A DNA stretch of 64,000 nucleotides from Patiria pectinifera (Eukaryota > Echinodermata > Asteroidea > Valvatida > Asterinidae). Where the stretch lies: assembly GCA_029964075.1 (NCBI GenBank), contig CM057141.1:7564001-7628000 (forward strand), in the 5' to 3' direction. The notes beneath the pieces are model-generated. The model ran no database searches. It was not told where the DNA came from and worked only from the letters and a program-made list of their open reading frames with translations. Made by a program: the position numbers and the translations under genes. This document shows, piece after piece, positions 35,201 to 45,905 of this stretch (positions are counted from its first letter, which is position 1; each line of letters starts with the position of its first letter).

Positions 35201-38171
35201 ATAAGGGAAACAGGCTTAAACCAAAAACAGTGGTAGATTTTGTGAATATAGTGAAATAGCCAGATTTATAAAATCTGTTTAAACTAAATAAGTGTTAAAC
35301 TAATGTTTATGTTTTAATATCAATCATAGGTTTCACAGTTAGCCTGATGAATCGATTAACAAAGGCTTTTCCTCGTCATTGTTGAATTCACTGGTTATTT
35401 GACTAACTTTGCAAAGCATTTGGCTTTAGCTCTGTTAGTTCTATCCCCTGGCTGCACCTCATATGACTCGTTCATCATTACTTATGTTGTGGTATCTAGA
35501 GCACCATGGTAGCAGCATCACTAGCTGTAAGTTCTCGCCAGATGACTCCAGAGTCTGCACGACCTCCATGGACAAGATAACCAAACTGTGGGATGTAGCG
35601 TCCAAGAACGTCACCATCAAACTTGGGTGAGTATTTTGCGCTTTTTGTCACCTCTTGCTACCACAATAAAAGTTAGAATAATATAAGTTATCCTGCAGGC
35701 GCGAGAGGAACACGGAATAATGTAGTGTATCTGTGTCCCACATACCACGAGGCCGAATGTGGGACACAGGCGCACTACATTTTCTGTGTTCCACGAGCGC
35801 GAGCGTGATAACGCGGTTATCCTATTGCACGTGCGTGTGGTACGGAATGGCACTCGCATCTTAGAAAAGCGTAATACGCGGAGTGCGGTATGGACCGAGG
35901 CCGTGCTACATGGTTATATGTAGCACGGCTTGTTGCCATGGATCGACCAATCAGGATTGAGGATTCAAGTTTACTTGAAGATAACATTATATATGTTGTG
36001 GTCATGTCCACCAAATAGGTGCTCAATCATGTACCCCTGGTCATTGGGCCAATGAAAGCTGTCTCAGCTCGATGCTGCCATATGGGCTCCGTCCACAAGT
36101 ACCCCTTCAACGGCCAGAAAAGCGTTGGGGGAGACCTAGACTGGTTTCCTGTCCATCCACTGCATATTTCGAATGATTCAAAGTTATTGGGGGCAGGGAT
36201 TAGTCTGGGTGACCATCGCAAGTTAAATTTGAACGTTTTTGCGCACCGACGACGCCGACACTCAGGCGAAGATGCTGTGGCTTATAGCATTTGCACATCA
36301 GGAAGTCGTGCGTACTTCATTCGAACCAGTACAGTACGCTCACGCTGTGTGTCCCGTCCACGGAGTTCTCAAAAGTGGTAAAAACGTGCCCTCTTTTGTT
36401 GACGCACGGAGCCCATAGGTGCAAACGGCAAGTTCGATAGTCAACTGGTAAGACGTTTTCTCTACTAAGCAGGTCCTGGGTTCGAGTCCCTACCGAGTAA
36501 GCTTGTGAATTTTTCTCGCAATTTTTCTCCACAGCGGCCACATCAACATTGTCTCTTGTTGCTGCTTCAACAAAGACGAGCGACGTCTGTGCACGGGATC
36601 CTGGGACAAGCAACTACAGGTCTGGGACGTGTCGACAGGGACGTACCGGTCAGAGGGACCAGTGACCTTTAGCAAAGGTCATGAAGGGTCAATCAGTGCC
36701 TGCAAATTCAGCAGCGATGGTGAGAGAAGGAGATTTGTTTCTGTGAGAAATGGGGATTTTAATTATCAAGTGCATTATTTTTATGTCCAACAGTAGCAAA
36801 CTCATTTTTATTGACCTAAATTATCTTGTTTTCTTATCAGGCAGCATGTTGATATCTGGTTCCTACGACCAGACAGTGGTGGTATGGGACGCTGAAAACT
36901 GTGGACCAAAGCTGACACTCAAGGTAATTAGGCACAGAACAGTAGACCACACTACTAATGGGTTAATCCGTGTCAGTAATCAGTGGCTGCCAAAGTGTGC
37001 AGTCTGCTTCATTAACCATTTTGCAATCTGTACTACTTTGTATTACATTGTATTTATTCCCAAAGGAATACTTTTAATAAGCTACTGAACGCTTGGGCAA
37101 TTTCAGGCGTTATAGGCAGTAACAGGCAAGGTAGTTTGGAGCGGTTCATTACACCAATTTCAAAATTTTACCAATTTTTTGTGATTTTTTTGTTTGATGT
37201 TGCTTGTCCAGGGACATACAGATTGGGTGACAGACGTCGACATCACCCAAGACATGAAATGGATTCTGTCCGGCTCACGTGATCACACCATCCGGCTCTG
37301 GAACATTGAGAACAGCGACAATATACCCGTGGTTCTGGAAAACAAGAAGAGCATGGGTCTGAAGATTGTCAAGGTGAGCCCCTCCGAGTCGACCAAATCA
37401 AACGGGAACATAATCTGTCTTGAAGTGCTACAAGAAAGCTATGAGAATGTGACGCTTACTATGAGACACAGGGAAGACAACAGTGTTGTTCAGAAGTATA
37501 AGTTTCTTTCTTCTGTAGCCTATAGACTCTTTGCACAAGTACCCTCTCAAGAGTGATAAAAGGAGACTTAAGGGGGTTTCCAAAACCTTTCCTTCGTCTT
37601 CGGCTTCGCCTCCGACCTCTGAATCACTGAGAGGCAATCCAAACAAAAATATTGCAACTTTCGGCTTCATGTCAACCAATTGAATGTTCCTGAAGCATAA
37701 CAGGCACCAGAATGTAGCTGGGGTTCCAGAAGTTGGGGGCCTAAAATCTCCTGAAGCCGAAGATGAAGCCAAAGCCAGTTGTTTCGAAGATGCTGTACAA
37801 CTCCTGAAAGCATTACCATTGTAGGCCTCGAGTCGCACTCACATGATGACACTAAAGCTTTGTGGATTTTATTATTTTATAATTGACCTTCTGGTTCAAA
37901 TGTGGCCTCTCCTGCGTAAACTCTTAGATTATCCTACTCCAGTTAATCCAACTTAGATTATCCTACCTAGTAAACATAATCTTACCAAATACACCATAGA
38001 TTTTCTTGTGTCTTTTCTCCTTTTCAGTGCAATGATTGCGGTAAGCCATTCTCCATCTCCCAGCTGGATGATCCTCAGGAACTCAAGATGTGTGTCTTCT
38101 GTCGTCTACAGGCCAACAGGCCTCTGCTTAACCTAAGCATTGAGGAGGATTTGAACATGCCCGAGTTTTGA
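29165..38171 (+). CDS. WDR88: WDR88-like seven-bladed WD40 protein, complete
   Basis: Nine coding exons with matching phases give about 404 residues: 29165-29278, 30531-30641, 31646-31795, 34419-34557, 35500-35626, 36535-36719, 36841-36923, 37212-37373, 38028-38171. After an acidic N-terminus of about 38 residues come seven WD40 repeats ending in CSLW, IRVWD, LNIWD, TKLWD, LQVWD, VVVWD and IRLWN, enough for one closed beta-propeller. The last exon adds a C-terminal module with CNDCGKPF and CVFCRLQANRP, a C-x2-C...C-x2-C pattern that may bind zinc. Repeat order and this Cys-rich tail fit WDR88 (PQQ and WD repeat protein), whose cellular role is poorly known; WD40 propellers are protein-interaction scaffolds. 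Introns hold several transposons. AATAAA occurs at 38361-38366, about 190 bases after the stop. Confidence 0.8.
29386..29600. mobile_element. MITE copy 1 of a three-copy family
   Basis: Starts GAGGAAACAATGTTGCATCC, then TGACGCCACTT. The right end (AAGTGGCGTCTGG...CTACATTCCTT) is the inverted form. An inner word TAGAAAATACTTTGAAAATG is shared with the copy at 31156. Confidence 0.7.
30531..30641 (+). CDS. WDR88: WDR88-like exon 2: WD repeat 1
   Basis: Thirty-seven codons in phase 0-0 with GHKDGINSCQF and ASDDKTCSLW. The donor TGG|GTATAAAG lies inside a 10-bp direct repeat created by a transposon insertion. Confidence 0.85.
30651..31093. mobile_element. Foldback transposon inserted at the exon 2 splice donor
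   Basis: Arms of about 200 bp are inverted repeats beginning TAGCCCCATAAATGTGGCC and ending GGCCACATTTATGGGGCTT. GGTATAAAGA is repeated at 30641-30650 and 31094-31103. The left copy includes the last base of exon 2 and the donor GT, so the insertion happened within ten bases of the exon end. No coding capacity was seen. Confidence 0.8.
31156..31375. mobile_element. MITE copy 2 of a three-copy family
   Basis: Same ends and inner words as the copy at 29386 (GAATGTTGCATCCTGACACT, AGAAAATACTTTGAAAATGC), with scattered substitutions. It lies in intron 2 of the WDR88-like gene. Confidence 0.7.
31646..31795 (+). CDS. WDR88: WDR88-like exon 3: WD repeat 2
   Basis: Fifty codons in phase 0-0, with GHPSCITQCHMSPDG and SCWDKRIRVWDVETG. 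The acceptor is TTGTAG and the donor CTG|GTGAGT. Confidence 0.9.
31852..33615. mobile_element. hAT-like transposon with perfect 8-bp target duplication
   Basis: The outer ends are inverted: CAGAGTTGTTACGAGTC on the left, ending GACTCGAGTC...ATTACAACTCTG on the right. The 8-bp repeat CAGTGAGG flanks both sides (31844-31851 and 33616-33623). Both ends carry dense GACTCGAGTCGAGTC words in subterminal regions. These features fit the hAT superfamily. No transposase frame is present. A second transposon (32165-33312) is nested inside, so the original element was only about 600 bp. It lies in intron 3 of the WDR88-like gene. Confidence 0.85.
32165..33312. mobile_element. Nested DNA transposon with TA target duplication
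   Basis: Terminal inverted repeats CCGTAATTTTCGGAATATAA and its complement are flanked by TA on both sides. Subterminal TATAAGCCGC words recur in direct orientation at the left end and in the right subterminal region. Short open frames inside show no transposase motif that I recognise. The TA duplication fits Tc1/mariner-like or other TA-targeting families. Confidence 0.8.
33770..33990. repeat. TTGACC-rich dispersed repeat
   Basis: Contains GACCTTGACCCC, TTTGACCCCAGTTTGGTCA and GGTTGAAATTGGTCAAAG words, distantly like the arrays in the tandem duplication. It is probably a retroelement tail fragment in intron 3 of the WDR88-like gene. Confidence 0.4.
34419..34557 (+). CDS. WDR88: WDR88-like exon 4: WD repeat 3
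   Basis: A 139-bp exon in phase 0-1, GGIGTCCQFSHNG, then DNCLNIWDVENG. The acceptor is TTTACAG and the donor AAAAA|GTAAGT. Confidence 0.9.
35500..35626 (+). CDS. WDR88: WDR88-like exon 5: WD repeat 4
   Basis: A 127-bp exon in phase 1-2 with HHGSSITSCKFSPDD and SMDKITKLWDVASKN. The acceptor is ATCTAG and the donor TTGG|GTGAGT. Confidence 0.9.
35690..35960. repeat. Compound hairpin element in WDR88-like intron 5
   Basis: AATGTAGTGTATCTGTGTCCCACAT is mirrored imperfectly by ATGTGGGACACAGGCGCACTACATT around 35730-35790. A second hairpin, GCCGTGCTACAT / ATGTAGCACGGC, lies at 35901-35930. This is GC-rich sequence inside an AT-rich intron, best read as a transposon remnant. Confidence 0.6.
36430..36510 (+). 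mobile_element. tRNA-like SINE head
   Basis: An A-box-like TAGTCAACTGGTAAGACG and a B-box-like GGGTTCGAGTCCCT are spaced as in tRNA-derived SINEs, ending about 25 bases before WDR88-like exon 6. The cloverleaf is incomplete, so it is not called a functional tRNA. Confidence 0.55.
36535..36719 (+). CDS. WDR88: WDR88-like exon 6: WD repeat 5 and start of 6
   Basis: A 185-bp exon in phase 2-1 encoding GGHINIVSCCCFNKDE, GSWDKQLQVWDVSTG and GHEGSISACKFSSD. The acceptor is CCACAG and the donor GATG|GTGAGA. Confidence 0.9.
36841..36923 (+). CDS. WDR88: WDR88-like exon 7: end of WD repeat 6
   Basis: An 83-bp exon in phase 1-0 encoding GSMLISGSYDQTVVVWDAEN and CGPKLTLK. The acceptor is TATCAG and the donor AAG|GTAATT. 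Confidence 0.9.
37212..37373 (+). CDS. WDR88: WDR88-like exon 8: WD repeat 7
   Basis: Fifty-four codons in phase 0-0, GHTDWVTDVDITQDM, then GSRDHTIRLWNIEN. The acceptor is GTCCAG and the donor AAG|GTGAGC. Confidence 0.9.
38028..38171 (+). CDS. WDR88: WDR88-like exon 9: Cys-rich C-terminus
   Basis: The last 47 codons and the TGA stop, with CNDCGKPFSI and MCVFCRLQANRPLLNL, ending NMPEF. The acceptor is TTTTCAG. The two C-x2-C pairs suggest a small zinc-binding knuckle. Confidence 0.85.
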   Translation, partial: CNDCGKPFSISQLDDPQELKMCVFCRLQANRPLLNLSIEEDLNMPEF

Positions 38172-38360
38172 ATTTATAATTGAGAAACGGAGGTTCAAAT
38201 CCAATTCAGGAATGACCTGAATTCTTATTGGAGTGCAGTGAAATAGCATTTCTTAGTGTGAAAAAGATATGTCCGCCACCAAACCAAAGAAAAGCTGTTG
38301 TTGCTCATGGAATACTCTTAAACAATTAAAGGGAAAATACAACATTTGCAAACATCAAAA

Positions 38361-38366
38361 AATAAA
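38361..38366 (+). terminator. WDR88: Polyadenylation signal candidate for the WDR88-like gene
   Basis: AATAAA occurs 190 bases after the stop codon. Further AATAAA words near 38860 could serve as distal sites. Confidence 0.5.
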
Positions 38367-40899
38367 ACCACCAAATCATTTTGAAATACCTTGCTGGACT
38401 GTTAGTGAATGACAGTGTAAAGCATCCTGTAAAATCATGGCACCTGGTATACTGTCATTTTCAAGAAAAGTGCTATTTTTGTATCAATTTCCAACGCTGA
38501 TCGGCCGATGAGCGTTGGAAAAAACTGGCTTTTTTCAAATACTGGCCCCAATTGACCATCGCACTTGTTTGCAATCGATTACAAACCTATGAACGGGTAC
38601 GAGCCAGCTAGACTGGTTCCCTGACCTTACAATTCCCCAATGTATGTAAACTGCTCTGTTTCTTCTTATATGGAGTCAGTGAACCAGACTACAGGAAAAT
38701 GATTGTTTTTCTTGGTTTTTATAGCATTTTCGAACCCAAAACCTCAAAAAAGTTAGTGTAACTATATTTGTCATATATTTCCAACCCTCCAATTCCATCC
38801 ATTTCTGAAAATTACAGCAAAAGCAAATGATGTATATTCCCTTTAAGTGTGTGGTGTTAAATAAATAAATAAGGCTTAAAATTATTGTCTGTAGAATATT
38901 TTATACATGCATGTGACCTTTCTTTTCTTTCCGTCCACATTACATCTTTGTGAAATACTGACATTCCAAGCTTGTGAAGTTTGTTAAATCTATATTTAGT
39001 AATGTATTTTGCAGGGAATTTTACCTGTATATTATAATTTTTGGGCAAACTTCCTTTTGGAGTGTCGTTTGAAATCGTTTGTAAATAAAACTGCTGTCTT
39101 GCTATTGGAATTGAGTTCATGTTAAGCTTATTTGATGGAGGTTTTCGATTTGTATGATATATTTTTGGGTTTGTTGGAAATTATTGAGCTAAAAAAAATA
39201 ATAAACTTAACTCAAATCAATGTATAAATTGATAGAGAATCAATCGATAAATCAATAATGGATATTGACAAAATCGGAATGAATTCCATACCTGGACATC
39301 ACTTGACACCCTGTGCACAAACCCTATGAGACTGGTCTGAAAAATTCTAAGTGTTTCTCAGTAAATGCTTCAATATTTTCCCTGCTAAATTTGACTTTAT
39401 AGGACATGTTTGTTATCGCTTTCTGATGGCTGATGGGTCACTGCAGGGAAAAATGAGTGATGTCCATGTATGGAATTCTTGTTTTGTCGTACACTGCAAT
39501 TTTTACTATACACTAAAAAAAAAAGATCGCAAATGATGATTCCAGACAAAAAAGACTACCAAAATTATCTAAATTAATCCTCTTTTTTATAGGCCTGAAT
39601 GGAATGAAAATGCGACACCTTTTGGCAAATTGAATACGACTCCCTCCCTTATTATCATGAAAACGTAAATTCTGCATATGCCGCGCGAAATCAATTTACG
39701 TGCTAATTGTGCACCATGACTGGACTTTTAATTAAGCATAAAGGCGCGTCAGTATTTCCCACAAAGAGGCACAAAGCTGCGTGTCTGATTGCCCGACTTA
39801 ATTCCTAATTGGGTTCCAACAGCCACAGATATGCGTCTCATTAACTTTATAATCCAATTAAAGGCGAACAATTCAAAATCTAGACCGGACATCTGGGTAT
39901 TGTTATGGCAGAATACACACCATTAATGGCATCTGACAAAAACGTGTCATCGCCCGATAAACCATGGAGAAATAATAAGTCATACACTATCGTGCGAATT
40001 TCTGTCCCATTTTCTCAACTCATTACAGCCCTGTGGCTACCAGGAACACTTTGAAGACGTCATTTGCATTTAGTGGTCTCGGAGGAACTGTCAATCACAA
40101 TATCAGCGCCTTTGGATGATTTGTGCGCCAACATTGTTATCTCGTGTACCACCAATTGGTAACACTGATAGAGCCGCAAGAGGTTTTTGGTTTTGATGCA
40201 GTGTCATTTCGGCAGGTTTCCACCCAAACTGATCGGGTGTCTTTTCATAGAGCAAGGAAACATCCACTCTATATTACACACCTCGACAAAACTTCAATAT
40301 CAGTTTATATTTGTATGATTTTATTTACGATAGTTTTGATGCAGCATCGATTAAAATGTGTAATTTCAATTCCGAACTCCATTGATACCGTACTGTATAC
40401 TACGTAACTATGAGTAATCGTCTTATTGAAGTAAAACTCCGTGTCATATCATGCTAGCAATTTCATTTTACGTACAACTGCAACTGTCAACTCATCGGGC
40501 CTTATTTCTGATCGACGGTAAACAAACAATCTTCTGTCAATCACGTTATCAATTTAGTCTTTGAATATTAGTCAAGCTGTAATCAGTAAAACATTATTCT
40601 GTATTCATTCAAGGAAGTACCGGTAATGCTGCCACGATGATGATGAAACTGACGGACCAAGCGACTTGGCCCAGCATGCGTCTAGAAAATATTGACGTTT
40701 CCCATCACTTTGGCTGTCAGTCAATTTCCGCTCGATTACCGCGAGACAATCATCCTTCCTCAATACCTGTAAAAAATCTCCCCGGATCAGCCACAAATTT
40801 GTCCCTGTAATCTCATGAGCAGCGTGTGACAGGATCTGTTTGTCTTGGCTCCGTTATAGAATAATCAAGCGGTGATTGTTCTGGAGGTGCGGTCTCGTT

Positions 40900-41130
40900 C
40901 ATCTCTCGTGCTGGGGATTCCTATGGGGATATCGCGCACGCGCGTCCAGCTGCCAAACTTCCTCATTTGGGACAACCGAGCACGACTGCGCAGGTCCGCG
41001 CATGTGCGTTTGTACAGTGGGTCAGGTAAGCTTGGGGAAATCTCGTCACGTCTGTGCCGCAATGTTTTGACTGGCGCCGTGGTGGGCCAGGTCGCCACCA
41101 CCCTCTGTTTGGAAGAAGAGCAGGGTATCT
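40900..41130 (+). promoter_or_regulatory. CpG-rich patch with perfect NRF1 palindrome
   Basis: CGCGCACGCGCG at 40933-40944 matches the NRF1 consensus YGCGCAYGCGCR fully. A weaker relative, TCCGCGCATGTGCG, follows 60 bases later, and a good donor (CAG|GTAAGC) lies at about 41026. This could be a promoter and first exon of an unannotated transcript. No downstream exon was identified. Confidence 0.3.
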
Positions 41131-41744
41131 GATCGATCACACATTAATTGCAACATTCATCACTACGCATAATGACGATGGGTTGGGTAAAATAACAGGG
41201 AGATTGGGATTAATCCAAGGTTGTGATCATAATGAGATATGTTAGTTCCGACGATGTGGTTTTTCTGTTTATGACAAAGAATCGTTTTCCGATCCATGTT
41301 CATTCGATACAGCACCTTGATAAAAGTCTGATTCAGGTAGACACGCTGTTTTTTTTTAACAACTGGGCATAGACCTTCTCCATGGCAAACTGTTCCGTTT
41401 GGTTCAGTTCAGGTTTTGTTTGTGGGTTAGTTTCGTTCTTTTTTCTTTTTAGAAATTTAGCTAATTGTTTAAGTCCTTCAGAATATCTGATAAGCCTACT
41501 GCAAATCTTTACAACCGTGTTTCAGAAAAAAAAACCTGCAGGCACTAGGCAGAACTAGATTTCCCAAAAGGTGATTTAAATAAAAAATAACAATAAACAC
41601 AAGTAATAACATCACATTTGGGTATTATTTTCCTTAGAAGCCATATAATGATATCAGCATTTCTTGAGAACATTCTCTCCTAACATCAGAAGGATTAATG
41701 TCATTGAAGTAACAATGTACGGTGATGAGGCGATGAGTACCAAC

Positions 41745-41990
41745 CATTGTCCGCGGGCTGATGCTAGCGGACTGAGCAACCCAGGTAACGGGGGGGCGCC
41801 CCGGTAACGCCCGGTGGGCGCTCACTGGGGAGTCCCGCTACAACCCTGTTGTGACGGGGCTTTAGCCCCAAAGCACGGTAATCCTTGTCATTGGTAGGGC
41901 TTGGAGGCACGCAGGGAACCGAGGTGAACTCCCTCGCGACAAGGGGTGAGGTGGGGTGGAAACTAAACTAGTGGAATGCGCGCGGACTCA
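41745..41990. other. GC-rich island of unknown nature
   Basis: Very GC-rich compared with its surroundings, with internal complementary words (GGGGGGCGCCCC, CCCGGTGGGCG, GGGGCTTTAGCCCC). It has no long open frame, tRNA boxes or clear terminal repeats. It could be a retroelement 5' end or a structured RNA; the nature is unresolved. Confidence 0.4.
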
Positions 41991-42441
41991 AGGCAGTCTG
42001 GCTGGATATCACCCATGGATGGATCATTTGAGTGTAACTAGGAAATCAAAATGTTTGTGAAGACTGCAACAGTAAAAACAGACTTGATTTAGTCCTTCAT
42101 TTGGTAATCAATAATTTTGTACCCTTTTGCGGTGAAGATGATCACTGGATTTGGATGACATTATTGAAAAGTTATAGACCATTTCAAAGTTAAGTTGTTT
42201 AAGAATTTGAATAATGTGGTCAGGTTACGTAAACTTTATATTTCTCTTCAAAATATGAGTGGGACGTGTGCAATAATGGTTTGCCTGCTTATGTTGGCAA
42301 CCGGAGGAGGTCAAATTCGACATCGCTATGATAATCTCGAAACAAGGTTTTGTATTGAAAGCTGTAATGTCAAACTTTAATGTTTAGCTGATATCTTTTC
42401 AACCGATTACCTGGACATGCCTATGATTCTCCTTAACTTTA

Positions 42442-42790
42442 AAGCCCGGTTCAAGCCCGGTTCATACTTCACTCAAATGCGAATGCGAAGCGAATTTGAC
42501 GTCATGGCACGTTCGCTGCGAAATTCGCCCGAGTTGAAATATGTTCAACTTGTACGAATGCGCAGCGCGAATACTCGCCATGACGTCACAAATTCGTGGA
42601 GTATGAACCGGGCTTCATACTTCACGCGAATGCGAATGCGAAGCGAATTTGACGTCACGAAACATTCGCTGCGAAATTCGCCCGAGTTGAAATATGTTCA
42701 AAGCGAATTCGTAGCGCGAATACTTGCCATGACGTCACAAATTCGCGTTCGCTTTCGCTTTCGCGCAGAGGTCGAGTGCTAACCGGGCTT
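42442..42790. mobile_element. MITE with TA target duplication and two internal tandem copies
   Basis: Ends AAGCCCGGTT and AACCGGGCTT are inverted and flanked by TA. Inside are two direct copies of about 170 bp, each with CGAATGCGAAGCGAATTTGA and TTGCCATGACGTCAC or CTCGCCATGACGTCAC words. Each copy carries two perfect TGACGTCA motifs, four in all. The long open frame across it is a by-product of the repeat. Confidence 0.8.
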
Positions 42791-45703
42791 TATACTGCTT
42801 ACTATTTTTATAACTTGACTTTTTAAATTTAAATACATTTTTTAAACGTGCTGTTTTGATGTTTACATTTTGAGGTACATGTACATTATGTAATGCGCGA
42901 ATGATCATTGTAATTATAAACGTCGCTCAAGAGAAATTTGAATCTTGTTATTAGGCTTTACTAAACCTTGGCTACTTCTCCGGTTTCGGCTACAGGGGAC
43001 TTGTGTTCCCTGACTTGAGGAATTTCGGTCCATATTCCGTTACAGGGTAATGAAATAACTCAAATCCTAGTGAGGTCAATGGTTAGCCATGACATTGGTT
43101 TATTGGACACGGCGGCTCCTCAAAGTACTCCGGAGCAAGTGTTGTAGGCAAAGCCAGAGACGAACCCGACATTTCAAAAGATGCCACTCTCAGTCAAAAG
43201 AAAGCGTCTCCTGGATGATCTCTTTCCAGATGACTTGCGCAAGTTTAGTCCTCTTATCTGTTATAGAGAGGCTGGAGGGGTGTAAGCTAGACCCGGTTTA
43301 ATGACATCCCAATGTCCTTTATCGGTGAATGACCGGGCGGGCAACCTATTAAGGTAATAGGTATATCAATCATCCAGCTGTCAATCTGGATCAATCAAGA
43401 GAAACACACGACAGCACTCATCTTTCCAAGGAGAAGTCACAACAAAAGTCACGGATTGAGCTTGGTTCACTCTTTTAATCTTCTTAAATCTGCTAATGTC
43501 ATATTTTCATCAAACATCCATAGAACTTAATTGATAATGATGTTGAGATAGAATCTGTTTAACCATCTTGGCAAAAGAAGGCTTGGTCTCGTTCCTGGCC
43601 AACCTATTTATGAACTTGAGGACAGCAAATTAAATTCTTCCCAAATGTTTATTTATTTTTGTTAATATCGACATTATGTGTCATTTAATGCACCAACACA
43701 CTTTAAATTGACTTTTTGTGCGCCTGTTTTTCTCAACACGTGCCGCAGTAACTTCGAACCAATTTCGACATCTCATCTTTCATGACTGTATAACCGTTAG
43801 TGTCGAGCACCTTTTCATAATGCCTGGCAAGCGTTTGTGCCAAAGCGACGACATGCAACAGGTTAATGTTTACGGATATTATACATCAATATAATAAACA
43901 CATTTTTCAAAAACACAGAGCTCTTCGTAAATGTTAACTGCGGCTCGATATTATAACAATTTGAGTAAAAACTGGAAAGGGTTTTCTTATTTATTTTAAT
44001 TAAAATGACTATTTTTTCCCCAATTCTTTCTTTCTCTGGAGTCCCAACCAGAAAAAGAATTGTTGTCTTGGCAATATCACTCACCTCCTATCCATTCTTA
44101 CATGTGGGATCAAAACGAGGCTCGCATGAGAGCAACCGACTGGCACCTAGTTAGTTTAAGGTAATAAGCACTCAATTAAGGCTGGGAACGCGGCGGTGTG
44201 GAACGTGTTTATTGCAGGGAATGAAATTGAGTTCTGCTTTTGTTGCGGTGAATTCGAGGTATATGAGAATAACATGGCGCACATTATGTCATTTTCTGCA
44301 ATATAAAAAAGACAGGAAAACATCTGATTGGGTGAGAAATTACATCCTTGTAGAGAATTCAATGAAATACACAGTTCCAATAAATATTTTATAATTTGCA
44401 CACAACGGGAACAACTCAACAAGTGTCATCTTCTGAAGTCCTGCATGCACAGATATACATGTAATGTCATTATTGTGCAACGCACATAGGCTATAGCCAA
44501 GAATATAATTATGCTGATAACAATTTCGAAGAAGCTCGATAATTACTGTTACAGTAGTCCGAGTATCATCCGTTGTTCATCGGAGCCCGCTCCGAATTCA
44601 CCGTCTGATAAAATTATTTATGTGAGCATGCAAATTGTATGCGACCCGCGCGCCAACCAATCGGGATCGACTTAAGAAATTGTGACGTCATTTCGATCAG
44701 AAATGTGGACTACAAACTGTTGACTAGTCAATTTGGCTGCCATGCTTTTTGCTATACAACGGGTTACCGAAGATTCGATAGACGGCGCCCGCTGAATGGT
44801 CAGAATCTCGAGGTCAAGACGTAGTCTTATTTTGCATAATTAATCGCCGAATCTGCTCGCATTATCATAGACCCTTGCTGTGCAAGGGGATACTCCTGAT
44901 CCGTAGACTATAATAACTGTTGTGATTTAAAATATGATGATGCTGGCCAAAAGTACGAATCTAATATATGTCATACATTTTCAATGTCATTCACCTCAGA
45001 AGTGGCATTAAAATGGGGCTTTGTTTTTTGGACAAGCAGGTTTTTAAGACTTAAAAGTTCCCGATTCTAGTGTTTGTGCATTAAATGCGAGACAATAAAG
45101 TTCTCCTGTTAGCAAAATCTATATCCGTTTGACATTGCTAGAAATTACCAGTTTTAATCATTATTGACCAACAAAAGTCTGACAAAAAGAGAGAAATATT
45201 GTTCAAAGAGTTGAGTTTAGAGAATTATTTTCGCTTTGAAATAAAAATCGATGTGGAACAAATCCCAATCGGATTTTGTCGTGTTAAACAGTTCCGGATC
45301 ACACATGCCAACTTGCATCACTATGCAAAGCTGCTCAGTGCTAGCAACAAGACGATGAAGCAATCGCTAAGCATCCTGAAGAGATCCATAATGCGAATAA
45401 TGTCCCGGGTATAAGGGAACTCATTAAGTGGCGATCACCCGCCGAGGTCCCCGCTACGATTGCCTTGCCTTGGCTTTCCGTGGCGACCCGCTGCGAGCCG
45501 TTATGCCGTCCATTCAGCCGGCAAAATGGTTTGGCCGGATCGAGCCACGGCGCTGTCCACCGGTGGAGGAATGGATCGACGGGGGAGGAGGGACGGTACG
45601 TCTGGTAGGCCTACCCCCTCTGAAAGTTGGGCAGCTGAGGATGATACAAAAAAAATGTTAATCACTTGATTTCTTCTTTATCATCCTCCATGCTTGATTG
45701 AGT

Positions 45704-45905
45704 GGAAGAAAGGTTGCATCCTGGCCACTTTTTTCATCATTATTTCATCTCAATAGAGGTCATTCACTGCATGTAAAAATGTTGAATATGGCACCGCACT
45801 AAGGAACATTCCCAATGTTCTTAGAAAATACATTGACAATCTTCTTGACTCTCCATGACAACCCACAAAGTGGCGTCTGAATACTACATTATTTCCGAAA
45901 CAATT
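45704..45905. mobile_element. MITE copy 3 of a three-copy family
   Basis: Shares GAAAGGTTGCATCCTGGCCA, TTTTTTCATCAT, TTAGAAAATACATTGACAAT and AAGTGGCGTCTGAATACTAC with the copies at 29386 and 31156, again with inverted ends. Confidence 0.65.

Noticed and set aside
36019-36381. Open frame of 120 codons in WDR88-like intron 5
   Set aside because: Lies in repeat-derived sequence with a GACGACGCCGACAC word, followed by a SINE; joining it to flanking exons breaks the propeller.
42417-42782. Open frame of 121 codons with internal protein repeat
   Set aside because: The repeat is the MITE's tandem copy and the frame ends at the element border.
45428-45661. Open frame of 77 codons in a GC-rich patch with a donor-like site
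   Set aside because: No domain and no partner exon; left as unassigned.
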